From the NCBI RefSeq assembly GCF_022387135.1, contig NZ_CP092462.1:1550001-1614000 (forward strand): a DNA stretch of 64,000 bases, written 5' to 3'. Made by a program: the position numbers and the translations under genes. This stretch comes from Comamonas sp. B21-038 (GTDB taxonomy: Bacteria > Pseudomonadota > Gammaproteobacteria > Burkholderiales > Burkholderiaceae_C). Below are positions 57,063 through 64,000 of this stretch, one piece after another (the stretch's first letter is position 1; each line of letters opens with the position of its first letter). The notes beneath the pieces were generated by a model, which saw only the letters and a program-made list of their open reading frames with translations, did no database searches and was not told the DNA's origin.

Positions 57063-57137
57063 GGGTGATTAGCTCAGCGGTAGAGCACTGCCTTCACACG
57101 GCAGGGGTCACATGTTCGATCCATGTATCACCCACCA
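57063..57137 (+). tRNA. tRNA-Val (CAC), copy 1
   Basis: 75 bases. Acceptor stem GGGTGAT/ATCACCC, D-arm, anticodon stem CTGCC/GGCAG with loop TTCACAC giving anticodon CAC, T-arm ACATG/CATGT with TTCGATC, and encoded ACCA end. It reads the valine codon GTG. Confidence 0.95.
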
Positions 57138-57175
57138 TTGATCGTCGTTGCGGTATGTCCCTTGGGGCATGCTTG

Positions 57176-57250
57176 GGGTGATTAGCTCAGCGGTAGAGCA
57201 CTGCCTTCACACGGCAGGGGTCACATGTTCGATCCATGTATCACCCACCA
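57176..57250 (+). tRNA. tRNA-Val (CAC), copy 2
   Basis: Identical to the first copy over all 75 bases, including the encoded CCA. The 38-base spacer before it is distinct but shares blocks with the next spacer. Confidence 0.95.
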
Positions 57251-57287
57251 CCATTTAGTTTCGGTAGGCCTCTTTGGGGCGTACTCA

Positions 57288-57362
57288 GGGTGATTAGCTC
57301 AGCGGTAGAGCACTGCCTTCACACGGCAGGGGTCACATGTTCGATCCATGTATCACCCACCA
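57288..57362 (+). tRNA. tRNA-Val (CAC), copy 3
   Basis: Third identical 75-base copy, 37 bases after copy 2. A terminator follows seven bases after its CCA end, so the three genes are likely one transcript. Confidence 0.95.
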
Positions 57363-57368
57363 ATCAAC

Positions 57369-57402
57369 AAGCCTCTTGAATGTGATGTTCAAGAGGCTTT
57401 TT
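57369..57402 (+). terminator. Terminator of the tRNA-Val array
   Basis: Perfect 12-base arms AAGCCTCTTGAA (57369-57380) and TTCAAGAGGCTT (57388-57399) followed by T's. Confidence 0.9.
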
Positions 57403-57541
57403 GTTTTCTGTGCGCTGCGCCGCCGTCCACCATGTCGTGCAGGTCTCCGGCCTGTCGCTGCCAGGTAAATCCCGCCCCAATGCTGCACCCCTGGGCTGCA
57501 AAGGCCTACGATGGCAGGTCTTGGCATTCAACGGTACCGAC

Positions 57542-58684
57542 ATGACTGCTCGCACGCTCGCTTCTGGTGTTGGCCTGGCCGCCTTTCTGGCCTGCAGTGG
57601 CTGGGCGGCCTCTGGGCCGCCATCCAGCCCGCCATCCGCCCCGCAGACTTGTACCGAACAGGCATCAGACGCCTGTTACCACGGTTTTGCATTGCCGGGC
57701 CAGGCCGGGCGCATGCATTTCTATGCGTCACTGGCGCCGCAAGGCGAAAAGGCTGATGGATTCGGCGGGCCGGCAACGGCGCTGCTGATCATGCATGGCT
57801 TTCCGAGGGATGCCAACCGCAGCTTCAACGCTGCGCTGGACGCTGCACGCAGGGCAGGGCGCCTGGACACCACCCTGGTCATTGCGCCGCTCTACCAGGT
57901 GACCGGCGACAAGGCCCAGCGCTGCCGCACCCAGGGCACTCCCGCGCCGGAGCCGGGTGATGCGCTGTGGACCTGTGGCAGCTGGCTGGCCGCGCAAAAC
58001 TCCCAGGCCGGTGCGGGCAACACCTCGATCAACGCGATCGCCGCGCTGGACGCCTTGATCGCCCATATCCACCAACGCTGGCCCAGCGTGCGCCAGATCA
58101 CGTTGGCGGGTTTTTCCGCTGGTGGGCAAATGCTCCAGCGCAGCATCGGCTTTGCCCAGCAACCGCCCGCCGGGGTATCGCTGCGCTATGTGGTGGCCGA
58201 CCCTGGCACCTGGCTGTATTTTGATCCGCTGCGCCCGCAGCCCCAGCGCGCGGGCAGGGATGTGGACTGGGCCGCTTGCAGCGATGCAGGTTGCAGCTAC
58301 CGCATGCAGGTGCCTGAAGCGCAATCCTGCCCGGGCTATGACCACTGGAAGTACGGCACCCAAGCGCTGCCGTCCTACCTGGGCTCGAACGCCGCCCAAG
58401 CCAGAGAGCGCTACCGCCAGGCAGATATCCATTACCTGGAAGGGGCACTCGACAACCACGCCGGCAAGGGCACCAGCTACGGTGCACTCGATAAATCCTG
58501 TGCCGCCATGCTGCAAGGGCCGTTTCGCCGCCAGCGGGGTGACGGCTATGCCGCCTATGTCAACCAGGTGCTGCAACCGCCGCGCCCGCAGCCTCTCTAC
58601 ACCGTGCCGGGCTGCGCCCATGATGTGGCCTGTGTGCTGCCCTCGGATGCCGCGCGGCCGGCCTTGTTTGGCACGGCGCCTTGA
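57542..58684 (+). CDS. Secreted alpha/beta hydrolase (poly-hydroxyalkanoate depolymerase/esterase-like)
   Basis: A 380-residue exported alpha/beta hydrolase. A signal peptide covers the first 23 or so residues (LASGVGLAAFLACSGWAAS). The oxyanion region is ALLIMHGFPRDANRSF, the nucleophile is in AGFSAGGQM (GxSxG), and the catalytic histidine is probably in PGCAHDVAC near the end. Seven or more cysteines suggest disulfides in the periplasm or outside. The overall pattern is close to secreted depolymerases and esterases, but the polymer is unknown. ATG 57542 gives the signal peptide. Confidence 0.7.
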   Translation: MTARTLASGVGLAAFLACSGWAASGPPSSPPSAPQTCTEQASDACYHGFALPGQAGRMHFYASLAPQGEKADGFGGPATALLIMHGFPRDANRSFNAALDAARRAGRLDTTLVIAPLYQVTGDKAQRCRTQGTPAPEPGDALWTCGSWLAAQNSQAGAGNTSINAIAALDALIAHIHQRWPSVRQITLAGFSAGGQMLQRSIGFAQQPPAGVSLRYVVADPGTWLYFDPLRPQPQRAGRDVDWAACSDAGCSYRMQVPEAQSCPGYDHWKYGTQALPSYLGSNAAQARERYRQADIHYLEGALDNHAGKGTSYGALDKSCAAMLQGPFRRQRGDGYAAYVNQVLQPPRPQPLYTVPGCAHDVACVLPSDAARPALFGTAP

Positions 58685-58726
58685 TGGCAGCAGTTCGCAG
58701 ACCCATCCCGAAGGCGGGTTGGCGCT

Positions 58727-60148
58727 TTAGCGTGGGCTTGCGGGCTGGGGTGCTGGCAGCAGCGGCAGGGCCGGTGTGGCCGCCGCAGTGGGGGCTGCGC
58801 TGGTCAGCATGCTGCGGTCCAGCACCTCGATGTCGTTCAGCGTCAGCGTGCCTGCGGCCTGCTTGAGCTTGAGCTGGCCCAGCAAGGTGTTGTAGCGGGC
58901 CAGTGCCAGATCACGCTTGGTCTGGTAGAGCTGGCTTTGGGCGTTGAGCACATCGATATTGATGCGTACGCCCACCTGGTAGCCGGTCAGATTGGCATCG
59001 AGTGCTAGCTGGCTCGATGCCTCGGCTGCTTCCAGCGCCTTGACCTGGCTGGCGTTCGACTGCAGGCCAAAGAAGGCACTGCGCACGTTTTGTGCCACGG
59101 TGCGGCGGGCGTTGTCCAGATCGGCCTCGGCCTTGGTCTCCAGCGCCAGGGTTTCCTTGACCCGGTTTTGCACCGAAAAACCGGCAAACAACGGCACATT
59201 AAGCACCACACCGACGGTGGCTTGGTTGGCGTTGTAGCCATGGGTGGGCATGGTGACGCTGCCCTTGGGGTAGAGCTGGCGGCCCACGGTGGCTTGCAGG
59301 TCGACGGTGGGCAGGTGGCCGGTTTCGGCCTTCTTCGTGTCCAGCCTGGCGTTGTTGGTGGCCAGCTGGGCAATGCGGATCTGCGGCTGTTCGCTCTGGG
59401 CCTGGTCCACCCACATCAGCACATTGTCGGGCATGGTGACCGGCAGCAGCACCGGCTGCTTCAGCGGCCAGGGCTGGTTGCCGGGCGTGCCCACCGCATT
59501 GTCCAGCGCCAGGCGTTTGACGGTGAGGTCGTTCTCAGCGGCGATTTCCTGGGCGCGCACCAGATCATAGCGGGCCTCCGCTTCGCGCGAATCGGTGATG
59601 GTGGCCGTGCCCACATCGAAGTTGCGCTTGGCGGCGGCCAGCTGCTCCTTGACCGCGGCTTTTTGCGCCTGCACGAACACCATGCTGTCCTGCGCGGCCA
59701 GCACGTCGAAGTAGGCCTGGGCCACCCGCACCAGCAGGTCCTGGCTGGCGGCATCGAGCTGCAGCCGCGCGATATCGCCGCCCAGCCGGCCCTGCTCCAG
59801 CGCAATGCGGTTGGCCGGGCGGTAGAGCGGCTGGCTGGCGGTAATGCCGATCTGGTGGTTGGGGCCGTTCAGGCGCAGCTCGGGGTTGCTGATGGCCGTG
59901 TGGCTGTACTGGGACTGCGCCTGCAGCCCCACCTGCGGCAGCAGGCCGGCGCGTGCCTGCTCGCCCCGGGAGATGGCCGCATCCAGGTTGGCGCGGGCCG
60001 ATTGCCATTGGGCGTCATAGCCACTGGCCTGCTCCACCATCTGCAAAAGGCTCTGGGCCTGAACGGGCAACTGGGCCAGCCCCAGCAGCAAAGCAGCGGC
60101 TGCGGCGCAGATTGATCTCGGACGGGGCAGGGCGGGGGCTTGGCGCAT
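58727..60148 (-). CDS. TolC-family outer-membrane efflux protein
   Basis: A 473-residue TolC-type protein with a signal peptide cleaved near LPVQAQS and two OEP repeats (about 35-240 and 245-440), including SQYSHTA, YFDVLAAQDS, RNFDVGTATITDSREAEARYDLVRAQEI and LTGYQVGVRINIDVLNAQSQLYQTKRDLALARYNTL, the typical helix-turn-strand pattern of the TolC trimer. A Pro/Ala-rich tail follows. ATG 60148 gives the signal peptide; the longer frame is low complexity. It is last in a row of RND, Pcm, rhodanese and TolC, so it may serve that pump. Confidence 0.9.
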   Translation of the reverse strand: MRQAPALPRPRSICAAAAALLLGLAQLPVQAQSLLQMVEQASGYDAQWQSARANLDAAISRGEQARAGLLPQVGLQAQSQYSHTAISNPELRLNGPNHQIGITASQPLYRPANRIALEQGRLGGDIARLQLDAASQDLLVRVAQAYFDVLAAQDSMVFVQAQKAAVKEQLAAAKRNFDVGTATITDSREAEARYDLVRAQEIAAENDLTVKRLALDNAVGTPGNQPWPLKQPVLLPVTMPDNVLMWVDQAQSEQPQIRIAQLATNNARLDTKKAETGHLPTVDLQATVGRQLYPKGSVTMPTHGYNANQATVGVVLNVPLFAGFSVQNRVKETLALETKAEADLDNARRTVAQNVRSAFFGLQSNASQVKALEAAEASSQLALDANLTGYQVGVRINIDVLNAQSQLYQTKRDLALARYNTLLGQLKLKQAAGTLTLNDIEVLDRSMLTSAAPTAAATPALPLLPAPQPASPR

Positions 60149-60228
60149 GGTGCAGAAGGTGGTGGTAAGAAGGTTGGCACGTGAAGGGCGGTTGCCCACC
60201 CCGTGCCGCAAACGACGATGACCGGTGG

Positions 60229-60564
60229 TCAGTAGCGGGGCACCGAAGGGTCGCGCTCGGCTGTCCAGAGGTCGATGCCGCCGGTCAGGTTGCTGACCTG
60301 GGTGTAGCCCTGGCGCTCCAGGAACACGGCAACCTGCATGCTGCGCATGCCGTGGTGGCAGAGGCAGGCGATGGCGCGGTCTTCGTCGAGCAGGTTCAGC
60401 GACGCCGGAATCTGCTGCATCGGGATGTTCAGCAGCTCGAAACCTTCGGGCTTGACCGAGGCGGTCTGCAGCTCCCAGGGCTCGCGCACATCGAGCACCA
60501 GGGGGTTCTGGTCCGCATGTTGGGCCAGCCATTCATCGAGTTGCGCAGGGCGGATTTGCTCCAT
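60229..60564 (-). CDS. Rhodanese-domain protein
   Basis: A 111-residue single-domain rhodanese with the active cysteine in ACLCHHGMRSMQVAVFLE and the early LVLDVREPWEL segment. It transfers sulfane sulfur to an unknown acceptor. It is placed between pcm (54 bases) and the TolC-like gene (80 bases) on the same strand; this order recurs in related betaproteobacteria to my knowledge. Confidence 0.88.
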   Translation of the reverse strand: MEQIRPAQLDEWLAQHADQNPLVLDVREPWELQTASVKPEGFELLNIPMQQIPASLNLLDEDRAIACLCHHGMRSMQVAVFLERQGYTQVSNLTGGIDLWTAERDPSVPRY

Positions 60565-60618
60565 ACATCACTTTCTGCAGCGCGGCGGCCCGGTGGGCCG
60601 GCTGCGCTGCGGGGGTCA

Positions 60619-61332
60619 TCAGAACTTGAAGCGGGGTGCTTCGGCAAAGCCCTTGAGGCGGGCCACCACGGTGTCCCAGGGCTGGCTGATCGTCAGCCTG
60701 CCTTGCGTGCGTGTGTAGACGGTGGTGCGCATCATGGGTTCGGTGCCCACGAAGGCGATCAGGCGGCCGCCTTCCTTGAGCTTGTCGAGCAGCGCTGCCG
60801 GCACTTCGTAGACAGAGCCGCTCAGCACGATCACGTCATAGCTGCCGCCGATGGCCTGGGCGTTGGAGCCGTCTTCCAGCACCACATCGACATTCTTGAT
60901 CTGGGCGCGGTGCAGGTTGGCGCGGGCCAGCTCGACCAGCGCAGGCTCGATCTCCAGCGAGGTGACCTGCTTGGCCAGGCGCGACATCAGCGCTGCCATG
61001 TAGCCCGAGCCGGTGCCGATTTCCAGCACGTTTTCATGGGCTTGCAGCTTCAGGTCCTGCAGCACGCGTGCTTCGACGCGGGGAGGCAGCATGCAGTGGC
61101 CGTTGGCGATGGCTTCTTCACCATCATCACCCAGCAAGGGCAGCTGGATATCCATGAACGCCATGTCCTGCAGGCCATCGGGAACAAACTCTTCGCGGCG
61201 CAAGGTGCCGATCAGCTCCAGCACCTGTTCGTCGCCCAGGCTCCAGGGGCGCACCTGCTGCTCGACCATGTTGTAGCGTGCTGCGCGGTACTTATCATCC
61301 GTGCTGGGGGACATGTTCAGTGGCAAACTCAT
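60619..61332 (-). CDS. Protein-L-isoaspartate O-methyltransferase-type protein
   Basis: A 237-residue SAM-dependent methyltransferase of the PCMT family. Motif I is VLEIGTGSGYMAALMSRLAKQVTSLEIEP; YNMVEQQVRPW near the start and REEFVP are family marks. Classical Pcm repairs isoaspartyl residues in damaged proteins and has a GTGSGY...ML pattern as here. ATG 61332 was taken; ATG 61314 is an alternative with a shorter N-terminus. The substrate could be other than isoaspartate in this operon context. Confidence 0.85.
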   Translation of the reverse strand: MSLPLNMSPSTDDKYRAARYNMVEQQVRPWSLGDEQVLELIGTLRREEFVPDGLQDMAFMDIQLPLLGDDGEEAIANGHCMLPPRVEARVLQDLKLQAHENVLEIGTGSGYMAALMSRLAKQVTSLEIEPALVELARANLHRAQIKNVDVVLEDGSNAQAIGGSYDVIVLSGSVYEVPAALLDKLKEGGRLIAFVGTEPMMRTTVYTRTQGRLTISQPWDTVVARLKGFAEAPRFKF

Positions 61333-61391
61333 TGCAGACTCCGGTTGGCTTGTTGGGGTGGGGCAAGAAAAAACCCCCTATTTTAGGCCGC

Positions 61392-64000
61392 TTAGCGTTC
61401 CATAGCGGGGTGCCGCCACTTTTGGGCGGCCCATTTCGCAAAATCATCGAGGTAGCAGTAGACCACCGGCACCACCACCAGGGTCAGCAGCGACGAGGTG
61501 ATCACCCCGCCGATGACCGCCTGGCCCAGTGGCGCGCGCTGCTCGGCGCCTTCGCTCATCGCAAAGGCCAGTGGCACCATGCCAAACACCATGGCCAGGG
61601 TGGTCATCAAGATCGGGCGTAGCCGCACCTGGGCGGCCAGCAGCAGCGCCTGCTCGCGCGGCAGGCCCGGCACGGTCTGGCCGTCCTCTGCCAACTGCGG
61701 CTGGCGGGCCCGTATCGCAAAGTCCACCAGCAAAATTGCATTTTTCGTGACCAGGCCCATCAGCAAGATGACGCCGATGATCGAGAACATCGACAAGGTC
61801 GTGCCGAACATCATCAACGTGAGCACCACGCCAATGAGGGTCAGCGGCAGCGAGGTCATCAGCGCCAGCGGCTGCAAAAAGCTGCGGAACTGGCTCGCCA
61901 GGATCATGTAGATAAAGATCACCGCCAATGCCAGTGCCGACAGCGCGTAGCCGAACGATTCCTGCATGTTCTTGGTGCTGCCGGCAAATTCGTAGCGGTA
62001 GCCGGGCGGGAAGGTGGTTTGCGCCAGCACCGCGCGGATATCGGCCGCCACCTCGCCAGCGCTGCGCTGGTTGGCGTTGGCATTGAAGGCGACTTCGCGG
62101 TTCATCGCCCGGCGGTTGATGCGGTTGGGGCCGGTGGTTTCGGTCAAGGTCGCCAGCTGGCTCAGGCGCACGGTATGGGGCTGGCCATTGGCGCCCATCG
62201 CCGTCAGCGGCAACTGGGCAAGCATGTGCGGGTTCTCGCGCGCCTCGGGTGCCAGGCGCACCCTTACGTCATAGGTCTGGTTGTCGCCGGCGCGCCAGTT
62301 GCCGACGGTGTCGCCTTCCACCAGGGTACGCAGCGCGGTGGCTACCTGGCCCATCGGCAGGCCCAGGTCGGATGCGGCATCGCGGTTGAACTGCAACTGC
62401 ACGATGGGCTCGCGCTCGAGCACGCTGCTGTCCAGGTCCACCAGGCCAGGGATGTGCTGCAGGCGCTCGCTCACCTGGCGCGCCAGGCGCTCGAGCTCCC
62501 GCAGATCGGGGCCTTGCAGCGAGAACTCCACCTGCTTTTGGCCGCCCACGGCCTCCAGCAGGCCCACATGCGTGACCTGGATGCCGGCAATCTGGTTGAG
62601 TTCGGCGCGCAGGCTGGCCGATATTTGCTGCACATCCTGGCTGCGCTGGCTGCGGTCCACCAGGCGCACATACATGCTGGCGTAGTTCTTGCCATTGGCA
62701 TTGCCGGTGTTGATCGTCGTCAGGGTGTAGCGCACGGCCGGGTTGCGGCGCACCACGTCCTCGACCTGGCGGGCGCGGGCTTCGGTGGCCTCTACCGAGG
62801 CGCCCACCGGCACGTTGAAGCGGATCTGGGTTTCGGAGAAATCGGCGCGCGGCACGAACTCGGTACCCAGCAGCGGCAGCAACAGCAGGCTGAGGATGAA
62901 GATGGCCAGCGCCACCAGCAGGCTGGCCAGGCGGTGGCGCAGCGCCCAGGCCAGCAGGCGCTGGTAGCCAGCGCTCAGCTGCTCGGTCGCCGCCTCAAAG
63001 CCGGCCAGTGCCCGGCCCAGCGCGCGTGCGATCCGGTTGCGCGCAGGCTTGCCGCCGGGGTGCACGCTGGGGTCATGCCAGACGCTGGAGAGCATCGGAT
63101 CCAGCGTGAAGCTGACAAACATCGACAGCAGCACGGCGACCACGATGGTCAGGCCAAACTCATGGAAGAACTTGCCGATGATGCCGCCCATGAAGCCGAT
63201 GGGCAGAAACACGGCGACGATCGACAAGGTGGTGGCCAGGACGGCCAGGCCGATCTCCTGTGTGCCCTCCAGCGCCGCACGGTAGGCGGACTTGCCCATC
63301 TGCAGATGGCGCACGATGTTTTCCCGCACGACGATGGCGTCATCGATCAGCAGGCCCACGCACAGCGACAAGGCCATCAGGGTCACCATATTGATCGTGA
63401 AGCCAAAGGCATACATGAAGAAGAAGGTGCCGATGATGGAGATCGGCAAGGTCAGGCCGGTGATGACGGTGGAGCGCCAGGAGTGCAGGAACAGAAACAC
63501 GATCAGCACGGTGAGCACGGCGCCTTCAACCAGGGTCTGGCGCACGTTGTCCACGGCCACGCGGATCGGGCGGGAGGCATCGGCAATGGGCTCCAGCCGC
63601 AGACCCGGCGGAAGCTCGGGCGTGATTTCGGCCACCGCGCGGCGCAGGCCGTCCACCACCTCGATGGTGTTTTCCTCCTGCGATTTCTGGATCGACAGCA
63701 GCAAGGTGCGGGTGCCGTTGTACAAGGCCAGGTTTTTGAGCTCCTGCGCGCCATCCTGCACCCGGGCGACCTGGTGCAGGTAGATGGGCGCGCCGTTGCG
63801 GCGGGCCACAATGATCTGGTTGAAGTCCTCGGGCCGCTTCATGCGCGAATCGATCTGCACCAGCCGGTCCTGCTCGCGTGAGCGCACCGAGCCCAGCGGC
63901 AGGTCCTGGTTCTCGCGGCGCACGGCGTCGGCCACTTCGCTGGCCGAGATGGACAACGCCTCCATCTGCTGCGGGTTCAGGTAGACATTGATCTCGCGCG
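61392..64000 (-). CDS. RND-family multidrug/efflux permease, HAE1 type (N-terminus beyond the window)
   Basis: The frame is open to the window edge, giving about 869 residues of a protein normally 1020-1050 long, so the first 160-180 residues lie outside. [15 protein letters not shown], the paired aspartates of the proton relay in [16 protein letters not shown], the lysine in [15 protein letters not shown], and the central and C-terminal porter-domain and TM segments mark an AcrB/MdtB-like pump. It pumps drugs or small molecules out using the proton gradient, through a membrane-fusion protein not visible here and perhaps the TolC-like protein at 58.7 kb. It is first in the minus-strand row. 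The ATG at 63965 is internal. Confidence 0.92.
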   Translation of the reverse strand, partial: REINVYLNPQQMEALSISASEVADAVRRENQDLPLGSVRSREQDRLVQIDSRMKRPEDFNQIIVARRNGAPIYLHQVARVQDGAQELKNLALYNGTRTLLLSIQKSQEENTIEVVDGLRRAVAEITPELPPGLRLEPIADASRPIRVAVDNVRQTLVEGAVLTVLIVFLFLHSWRSTVITGLTLPISIIGTFFFMYAFGFTINMVTLMALSLCVGLLIDDAIVVRENIVRHLQMGKSAYRAALEGTQEIGLAVLATTLSIVAVFLPIGFMGGIIGKFFHEFGLTIVVAVLLSMFVSFTLDPMLSSVWHDPSVHPGGKPARNRIARALGRALAGFEAATEQLSAGYQRLLAWALRHRLASLLVALAIFILSLLLLPLLGTEFVPRADFSETQIRFNVPVGASVEATEARARQVEDVVRRNPAVRYTLTTINTGNANGKNYASMYVRLVDRSQRSQDVQQISASLRAELNQIAGIQVTHVGLLEAVGGQKQVEFSLQGPDLRELERLARQVSERLQHIPGLVDLDSSVLEREPIVQLQFNRDAASDLGLPMGQVATALRTLVEGDTVGNWRAGDNQTYDVRVRLAPEARENPHMLAQLPLTAMGANGQPHTVRLSQLATLTETTGPNRINRRAMNREVAFNANANQRSAGEVAADIRAVLAQTTFPPGYRYEFAGSTKNMQESFGYALSALALAVIFIYMILASQFRSFLQPLALMTSLPLTLIGVVLTLMMFGTTLSMFSIIGVILLMGLVTKNAILLVDFAIRARQPQLAEDGQTVPGLPREQALLLAAQVRLRPILMTTLAMVFGMVPLAFAMSEGAEQRAPLGQAVIGGVITSSLLTLVVVPVVYCYLDDFAKWAAQKWRHPAMER

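Noticed and set aside
62019..63881. 620-codon ORF opposite the RND pump gene
   Set aside because: Antisense shadow of the pump gene.

Overview
The window reads as a chromosomal segment of a GC-rich betaproteobacterium, most likely a Comamonadaceae member close to Comamonas or Delftia. The basis is the strongly GC-biased codon use, a monomeric NADP isocitrate dehydrogenase, an iscRSUA-hscBA-fdx cluster, an EfeUOB-type iron system, and many two-gene regulator/enzyme units typical of Burkholderiales. This is inference from gene content; no marker such as 16S rRNA is present. There is no prophage, insertion sequence or CRISPR array.

Layout. 1-4.1 kb: a KduD-type dehydrogenase with its IclR regulator, a phytanoyl-CoA-dioxygenase-family protein and an MFS exporter. 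4.2-8 kb: a TonB-dependent receptor behind a Fur-like site and an exported DUF11 protein with a C-terminal sorting-like tail. 8.3-11 kb: an EnvZ/OmpR-like two-component pair and ArfB. 11.3-13.5 kb: icd. 13.9-18.1 kb: the most unusual region, described below. 18.2-21.2 kb: a porin and a FixL/FixJ-like pair. 21.6-26 kb: an EfeU-EfeO fusion, EfeB and a free M75 EfeO/EfeM. 26-31 kb: a VOC protein, an Rrf2 regulator with its oxidoreductase, and KatG. 31-34 kb: arginase, ornithine cyclodeaminase and a divergent Lrp regulator. 34-44 kb: NDH-2, a PAS-LuxR regulator facing a 3-oxoacid CoA-transferase pair, an aldolase, XRE-cupin and GNAT genes, MnmH and several small conserved genes. 44-48 kb: NlpC/P60, isochorismatase-like, DUF697-like, YeaQ-like and aromatic aminotransferase genes. 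48-57 kb: uvrB, the isc cluster and dnaQ. 57 kb: three identical tRNA-Val(CAC) genes. 57.5-64 kb: a secreted hydrolase and an operon of RND pump, Pcm, rhodanese and TolC-like protein.

The standout is 13.87-18.08 kb. A 36-codon ORF with a good ribosome-binding site begins MDPDPEPE, closely resembling the Mg2+-sensing MgtL leader peptide of enterobacteria (MEPDPTPLP...). Its stop codon is followed two bases later by a hairpin that pairs both the Shine-Dalgarno sequence and the AUG of the next gene. Behind it lie a small protein resembling the MgtE N-domain, two paralogous single-TM proteins, and three divergent CorA-family proteins whose GMN selectivity filter is replaced by SMN, GQN and GQN. 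The genes overlap or abut and look like one operon. I infer a Mg2+-responsive, possibly hetero-oligomeric CorA system under leader-peptide control. Family membership and the RNA arms are visible; ion, direction and regulatory sign are not.

A second regulatory curiosity is at hscB: a canonical intrinsic terminator lies between iscA and hscB, its T-run ends one base before the start codon, and the only ribosome-binding site is inside its 3' arm. Start codons given here were often moved inward from the longest ORF on the basis of ribosome-binding sites, signal peptides and family length.
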